Assembly: GCA_963920665.1 (NCBI GenBank)
Contig: OY987272.1
Span: 935,001 to 999,000, forward strand
Direction of reading: 5' to 3'
Source: Straminergon stramineum
Taxonomy: Eukaryota; Streptophyta; Bryopsida; Hypnales; Calliergonaceae
Length of the DNA stretch: 64,000 nt
A model generated the notes under the pieces. The model searched no databases and was not told where the DNA came from. It saw only the letters and a list, made by a program, of their open reading frames with translations. Position numbers and translations under genes: made by a program. Shown here in pieces: positions 59,139 through 64,000 of this stretch; within the stretch, counting starts at the first letter, position 1; every line of letters starts with the position of its first letter.

Positions 59139-60845
59139 GTAAGTCTATGCAAGGGAGTAGTAAAGTTTCAGAGCATAATTTCTCACATATGATCCTTTCT
59201 CTACAATAAAGTTAGAATTGCAATTTTTTTGCATGCATTGAGAGTTGCTGATTTTGTCTTTGCTGGAATGCTTACTCAATTAGGGTTTAGTAATTTGGAG
59301 GGAAGTACAGACAATGTCGGAATGTGGTTGAAAATCTCATAGAGAACAATACTATGTGTCTTGATTGAATGATACTTTGTGTCTAGATTGGATTGAAGGT
59401 TTCATTGACTGCTTTTCTTTTGAAGTTGCTTTGAGAGGTTTCCCTCACTAAATTTAGGGTTTAGCAATTTGGAGCTGAGAACAGACACAATTGTAAGGTA
59501 CAACAAGAACATGTAGAGTTTGATTCACATATGCTAGATTGAGGTTAGACCTCAGTTAAGTAATTGGGCGTTGTTCATAACAAGCTGCTGAGGCCATTAT
59601 CCTCTTTGTTGTTAGGGCTTGACTATGGTGGGTAGTGCAAATCAAGTATATTTTTTCTTTAGATTAAAAATCAGAATTTTGGTGGTGGTGTTCCTTTGTT
59701 GTTGTAGAGGAATCTTTGGACTGAGCCACAAAATGTCTACATCTATGTGCCTTTTATTGCGGCATAGGCGACAAACAAGAAGCTATGTAGATCTGGTGTG
59801 TAGAGATGGTGCATAGGTAAGTCATTGTTGACTCATGGCCATACTTTTGATATATTTTAAGTGGTTGGACAACTTGCGACTTGCGTCAATTGAACCGTTG
59901 TGGTCATGTTTGCAACATATGTGTCCAATATAATCAGGCTCCTCCACAATAGTATTTGATAAATAGTATATCCACAAATTGAGAGGCCATGAACTTTTTG
60001 GGTTGAACATTAAATATGAATTTTTTCTACTAATGAGTATCTTATGCTCAAAATGCTACCAGTATTTTTTTTTAACCTTTGCTAGTGGTTTGTGTGACTA
60101 AAGTGCCAGTGTGATGACACTCTTGAAGCCTCTATGGCTTATCTGCCCTTCTTTATTATTTGTCTCATTGTCCCATGGAGGAAGCAGTAGTAGGGAAATT
60201 AGCATTAGAGGAAATTTGGACTCTTGAGAAGGCCCCTTCACTTTGACAAGTAAAGCTATTGAAAGAGTCATAGGGGAGCCTCTTAAAGGTACCAAAAAAT
60301 GTCACTACCTTGTGTGATGTACATTACACCTGCCAACTTATACAACTTGGATTATGCTTTTTTTTAATAAAGTATTCTAATTTTTTATTAAGTATGGTGA
60401 GGACATCAATGATGATATACCACATGGTAAGAAAAAGTGCATAGCCACATTGTACATACTTCATAGTACTTAGCACTCCAATCACTAAGTTTATAAATAA
60501 ACAATGAATGATAGACCAATACCTCAATACAATGTACATTGTTAGGGTACCATCACTACCACGCACATTCAAAAGTTGTCCTATAGATTGTTGTAGTAAG
60601 GTCTTCATCACATGATGGAATATAATTAGATCAAATATTATTAACCTTGGTAATTGTGTAGAGAATAATATGGCAATATAGTACAATCTCTTCCACAACC
60701 TATGGAAGAAGACCTTTGTAAAATCATGATTATTCTTTACACAAAGTACATGGGCGGATATAGGGGATTAGCATGTCTTCATTCTTCTCAAAGTACAAAT
60801 TTAAATGTAAAATAGAGTCTCCTACATGCTCTCTAAGAGGCCTTT
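59139..60845. other. Spacer, nothing recognised
   Basis: Short frames only, without family motifs. Several 'TTAGGGTTTAG'-like pieces (59280 and 59452) repeat locally. Part of this stretch may have held upstream exons of the decayed OSB-like gene, but I could not read any. Confidence 0.35.
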
Positions 60846-60979
60846 TCAAGAGTCCAAATTTTCTCTAATGATATTCACTTTGGAGAAGACTATCTGTGAG
60901 TGACAATGCTTCAGGTATGTATCAAATGCCCATCCTTGTGGAAAGAAGTGGGTGTTGCTTTTTCCTCTCAAAAGAATGT

Positions 60980-61440
60980 GACTGCCATATATAAAGTATT
61001 TTCCAGTTGAATCAGGCGAAGCACAAGCAATTGAGCAAGTTTGGGAGCAGTATTTTGTAGATCCTTCACAATGGTAGGGCAATGGAGTTTACAAGGTATC
61101 TGTAGGACGATTAGTAGGGCTACCAATTAGTTGATGTTAGAGAGTTGCGAAAAAACAATGAGGAGGTTATTTATTGTACAAAGTCATTGTCGCTTTGCAA
61201 ACAACAAGCATATTGCATTCTTTCTGTGTTTTGGAGTGGAGTGAAGGCTAATTAGATAATTCTACTGTTTAACAACATGTATTCTTTGATTCATTTGGTT
61301 TTATGCATGTATTTGATTGTAAATTGTGGTTCCTACAAATGAATCCTAATTCATCTGACTTTAAACACAAGGTGACAAAGGAAGTGTTGTGGGTAGACGG
61401 TTGGTCAACTCCACTATGGGTGAAGGTGATGCTCAAATTG
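60980..61440 (+). pseudogene. OSB-like (organellar single-stranded DNA-binding protein) gene relic
   Basis: OSB proteins of plants bind single-stranded DNA in mitochondria or plastids through an OB fold plus C-terminal PDF motifs. Here the plus strand reads ESGEAQAIEQVWEQYFVDP then SQW-stop-GNGVYK, ending at a donor AAG/GTATCT (exon end 61095). The family has WWDNR at this point, so the TAG at 61075-61077 is a TGG-to-TAG change of the second Trp. The next exon (about 61331-61440) reads NPNSSDFKHKVTKEVLWVDG then WSTPLWVKVML, the PDF motif. The acceptor expected before it reads TACAA instead of CAG. With a stop and a lost acceptor, it is a pseudogene. The OB-fold exons were not found. Confidence 0.75.
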
Positions 61441-61570
61441 GTAACTCAAAACAATTTACCATCTCATCTTGGTTATCACAACATTGATTCTCAAGAGATT
61501 TTACATCCAAATTGGTATGGGCATGAGCATGAGTTGTCTCCCTCTGTGACAAGAACTTTAGGTGCAAATA

Positions 61571-62284
61571 GGTGATTGCACGAAACACCTGTCCTATTTG
61601 TTGCGTTTTGCTAATTTTTTGGGGAGTACTTTAAAATTAGAAAATTAATTTTTAAAAAATTAAAAAAATATGATTAATGTATATATCTTTAAGATGAATG
61701 TAACCATGGAAGGAATTCTATAGAAAAATTCTCTAAGTAGGAGAACTCGAAAAGTGCTAAATCTTAAGAAAATACATACTTTGATGTTTTAATTAAAGAA
61801 AAATAGTAAAAATAAGTAAATACACAAAATAAAAAATTTCCATTTGCAAAAACCGTATGGAGATGGTCATTCACCAAAAAACCCACCAAAATAATATTTT
61901 ATATGTTTCAAAATGCAAGCAAAAAGAAGCTCACTTTGTAGACTTTCACACCACATATCATTAATTATTTTTAAAATTCCTCAAGCCATTAGCTATAATT
62001 CTACTAGAAGACCATCTCCTCCAAATTTCAGCTCAAAATTCATTTATTTAGGTACAAAATAGTACTAAAACCCTCCAAATTGGCAAATGTGACATTGAAT
62101 CGGGCTCTATTTTTGGATAGTAAATTATTTCTGAAAAAAAAATTAGGCAAAGTCTATAATAGTTATGAATACCTCCCCTATAAATTTTGAGTCATTTAGA
62201 GTCAAAACACAAAATTTATGGCCAAAAATCAAATCAATATGCAGCATGTGACACAAAATAGTACAAGTGTTTTGTACAATCACC
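61571..62284. mobile_element. 714-bp non-autonomous TIR element, same family as 13730-14502
   Basis: The left end GGTGATTGCACGAAACACC and the right end (reverse complement GGTGATTGTACAAAACACTT) match the ends of the 13730 element. An exact 6-bp duplication CAAATA flanks it (61565-61570 and 62285-62290). The interior is AT-rich, with no transposase. It lies shortly after the OSB relic. Confidence 0.85.
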
Positions 62285-62534
62285 CAAATAACCTTAGTAC
62301 AGACAAAGCTTTCATGTTGAAGGTGGTAGTCAAACCCACACTTTGTAACTTGTTTTGTTAGGTGCAACGTGAAACTTGTGATTTGATTCAGTTAGGAGAC
62401 TTAATTCATGCAACATTCTTTTCTTTGCTTGCTTCATGGTATTCACTATGCAAGTGTATTCAATATGCAATGAAAGTGCAATGGCCTTTGGGAAATGTTG
62501 TGCATGTAAGAAATGTAAAGCCTATGTTAATTGA

Positions 62535-63807
62535 TTGAATAAAGTTTTCCCTGTTGTGAAGGTTGTTCTGATGAAAAATGTATTGACGGTCAGGTTATCC
62601 GAGGGCAATTTTAGAAGAAGAAATACTTTGCCTATTAGTGCGAGAGAGTCAAAGCAAATTGTTCAAGTTGGTGGTGGCAGTACGCACATGCAAAGTGCAA
62701 AAAGTATGAGTGAAGCTATAGATGTTTTGAAGAAGCGACTACATCAAGGCTTTAATGTTGATTTGTATCTGTATACTGAAGTTCTAAGGTGGTGCTTGAA
62801 GTAGGAAGACCTTACAACAGTCAAGCAAATTCATGAATGCATCATTGAGAGTGGAATGTAGCAAAATATATATGTGGCAATCAACCTATTGAGTGCCTAC
62901 ATCAGATGTAGAAGCTTGGAAGGGGCATGCCAAGTGTTTGATGAACTTATGAAGAAGGATGTATTTAGTTGGACCAACATGATTGGAGGTTATTCTCAAC
63001 ATAGTCATGCAAAGATATGATGGATCTTTTCAACCAGATGTGCCAAGAAGGTGTGCATCTTGATGTAGTTACTTTCTTGAGCATCTTGAAGGCATGTGCC
63101 AACCCATCAACTTTAAAATGAGGTGAAGAAGTTCATGCATACATTAGACACGGAGGCTTTGATTCAAATGTGTGTATAGGCACTGCGCTCCTTAAAATGT
63201 ATGCAAAGTGTAGGAGCATAAAGGAGACAAGGAAAACCTTTGATATGTTGGCTAGTTGTAATGTCATTTCTTGGAATGTGATGATTAGAGCATATGTTAA
63301 AAGTGGTTGTAGTGAGGAAGCATATCGACTCCTGCTCGAGATGAAATAGGAAGGCTTCAAAGTTCAAACCAAATGCAATCACTTATACGAGCATTCTGAA
63401 TGCATGTGCAAGCATAGGGGCCTTGGATTGGGTGAAGAAGGTTCATGGCCATGTCCTCGAAGGAAGACTTGAATTGGATTTGCAATTGGGCAAAGCGTTG
63501 GTCCACATGTATGCGAAGTGTGGCATTGTTGATCGCGCGCGACTATTTTTTGACACAATGGAGAAATGGGATGTAATTATATAGAACGTGATAATTGGCG
63601 CATATACTAAACATGGGTGTGGTGTGGAAGCATATCGATTATTCCTCTTAATGATACGAGAAGGCTTCAAACTTGACGCAATCACCTTTGTGAGTGTCAT
63701 GAATGCATGTGCAAGCGCAGGAGCTTTGCATTGGGTGAAGGAGGTTCACAGTCATGCCCGTGAAGCAGGATTTGAGTTAGATGTGCATGTGGGCAATGCG
63801 TTGGTCC
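62535..63807 (+). pseudogene. PPR (pentatricopeptide repeat, PLS type) pseudogene
   Basis: PLS-class PPR proteins bind organellar RNA and guide its editing or processing. The plus strand reads successive repeats across frames: IDVLKKRLHQGFNVDLYLYT, TVKQIHECIIESGM, YVAINLLSAYIRCRSLEGA, KKDVFSWTNMIGGYSQH, DVVTFLSILKACANPSTL, GTALLKMYAKCRSIKETR, NVISWNVMIRAYVKSG, LDAITFVSVMNACASAGALH and WVKEVHSHAREAGFELDVHV. The HAREAGFELDVHVGNALV style is typical of moss PPRs. Several stops (for example after EVLRWCLK and in SGM-stop-QNIY) and frameshifts inactivate it. A CACTAC MITE at 63808 cuts the last visible repeat at NALV, so no E or DYW domain is seen in the window. Confidence 0.85.
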
Positions 63808-64000
63808 CACTACAAGAGAAAGGGGTGTTTTAAGTAAGTTTTTAAGTATAGTCCGAGGCATAAGATTTTAAATAATGACCTTTAAGGAGATTTTCAGTAA
63901 AAATTTACTAGAAATATATGTGTGGCTAAAGTGGAACAAATGAAACATGAATTCTCTATAACCTAGTACTGAACTAATTCATGTTTACAAGAACCTTCAG
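63808..64000. mobile_element. CACTAC MITE (left part) inserted in the PPR pseudogene
   Basis: It starts CACTACAAGAGAAAGGGGTG, nearly identical to the left end of the MITE at 56940, and stays alignable through 'GATTTTCAGTAAAAATTTACTAGAAATATATG' at about 63890-63920. The right arm is not found before the window ends, so the copy is truncated or itself interrupted. Confidence 0.7.

Noticed and set aside
1..64000. CRISPR arrays, operons, Shine-Dalgarno sites and bacterial terminators
   Set aside because: The DNA is eukaryotic with introns; no evenly spaced short direct repeats with unique spacers were seen, and the regular 72-bp period at 39.9-43.8 kb is LRR coding sequence.
1..64000. tRNA genes
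   Set aside because: I looked for GGTTCRANYCC-type B boxes with a matching A box and saw none I could fold; a tRNAscan run would be decisive.

Overview
The window is nuclear DNA of a land plant: multi-exon genes with GT-AG introns, a gene for a plastid Calvin-cycle enzyme with a transit peptide, AT-rich intergenic DNA and layers of nested plant transposons. I infer a bryophyte, most likely a moss. The reasons are a protein kinase-NB-ARC-LRR gene, a receptor architecture known from mosses, and a decayed PLS-type PPR gene whose repeats read like those of moss PPR proteins. No database search was possible, so this is a judgement from motifs.

Layout. 1-2.9 kb: AT-rich DNA with repeats. 2.9-6.0 kb (minus): the only gene that looks fully intact, a four-exon sedoheptulose-1,7-bisphosphatase (390 aa) whose second intron carries a duplicated fossil of the end of exon 2. 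6.4-8.7 kb: repeats. 8.9-27.3 kb (plus): a decayed Helitron used as a landing site by four other elements: a 1.1-kb foldback element, a LINE fragment, a 0.77-kb TIR element, and a 10.1-kb element with CACTA-type ends, which itself holds a solo LTR. Target duplications support most of these insertions. 27.4-39.0 kb: repeats, a second solo LTR in the opposite orientation (itself interrupted), a small CACTA-type MITE and long stretches with nothing recognisable.

39.4-46.9 kb (minus): the centrepiece, a receptor-like gene joining an N-terminal helical region and a non-RD protein kinase (exon 45264-46907) to a TNL-type NB-ARC (44076-45119) and an array of about 51 LRRs (39924-43877). All splice junctions are phase 0. 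One in-frame TGA interrupts the NB-ARC, and further decayed LRRs lie beyond the stop. It is either a very young pseudogene or a gene whose TGA needs checking.

46.9-64 kb (plus where stranded): AT-rich DNA, a more GC-rich island with an unidentified duplicated segment (52.2-54.3 kb), a decayed lipid phosphate phosphatase (54.8-56.0 kb), CACTA-type MITEs, a decayed OSB-like gene for an organellar single-stranded-DNA-binding protein (60.9-61.45 kb), another TIR element of the 13.7-kb family and a decayed PPR gene cut by a MITE (62.5-63.8 kb).

The genes do not form a pathway. The window is a repeat-rich plant region with one housekeeping photosynthesis gene, one unusual immune-receptor-type gene, and several gene relics.
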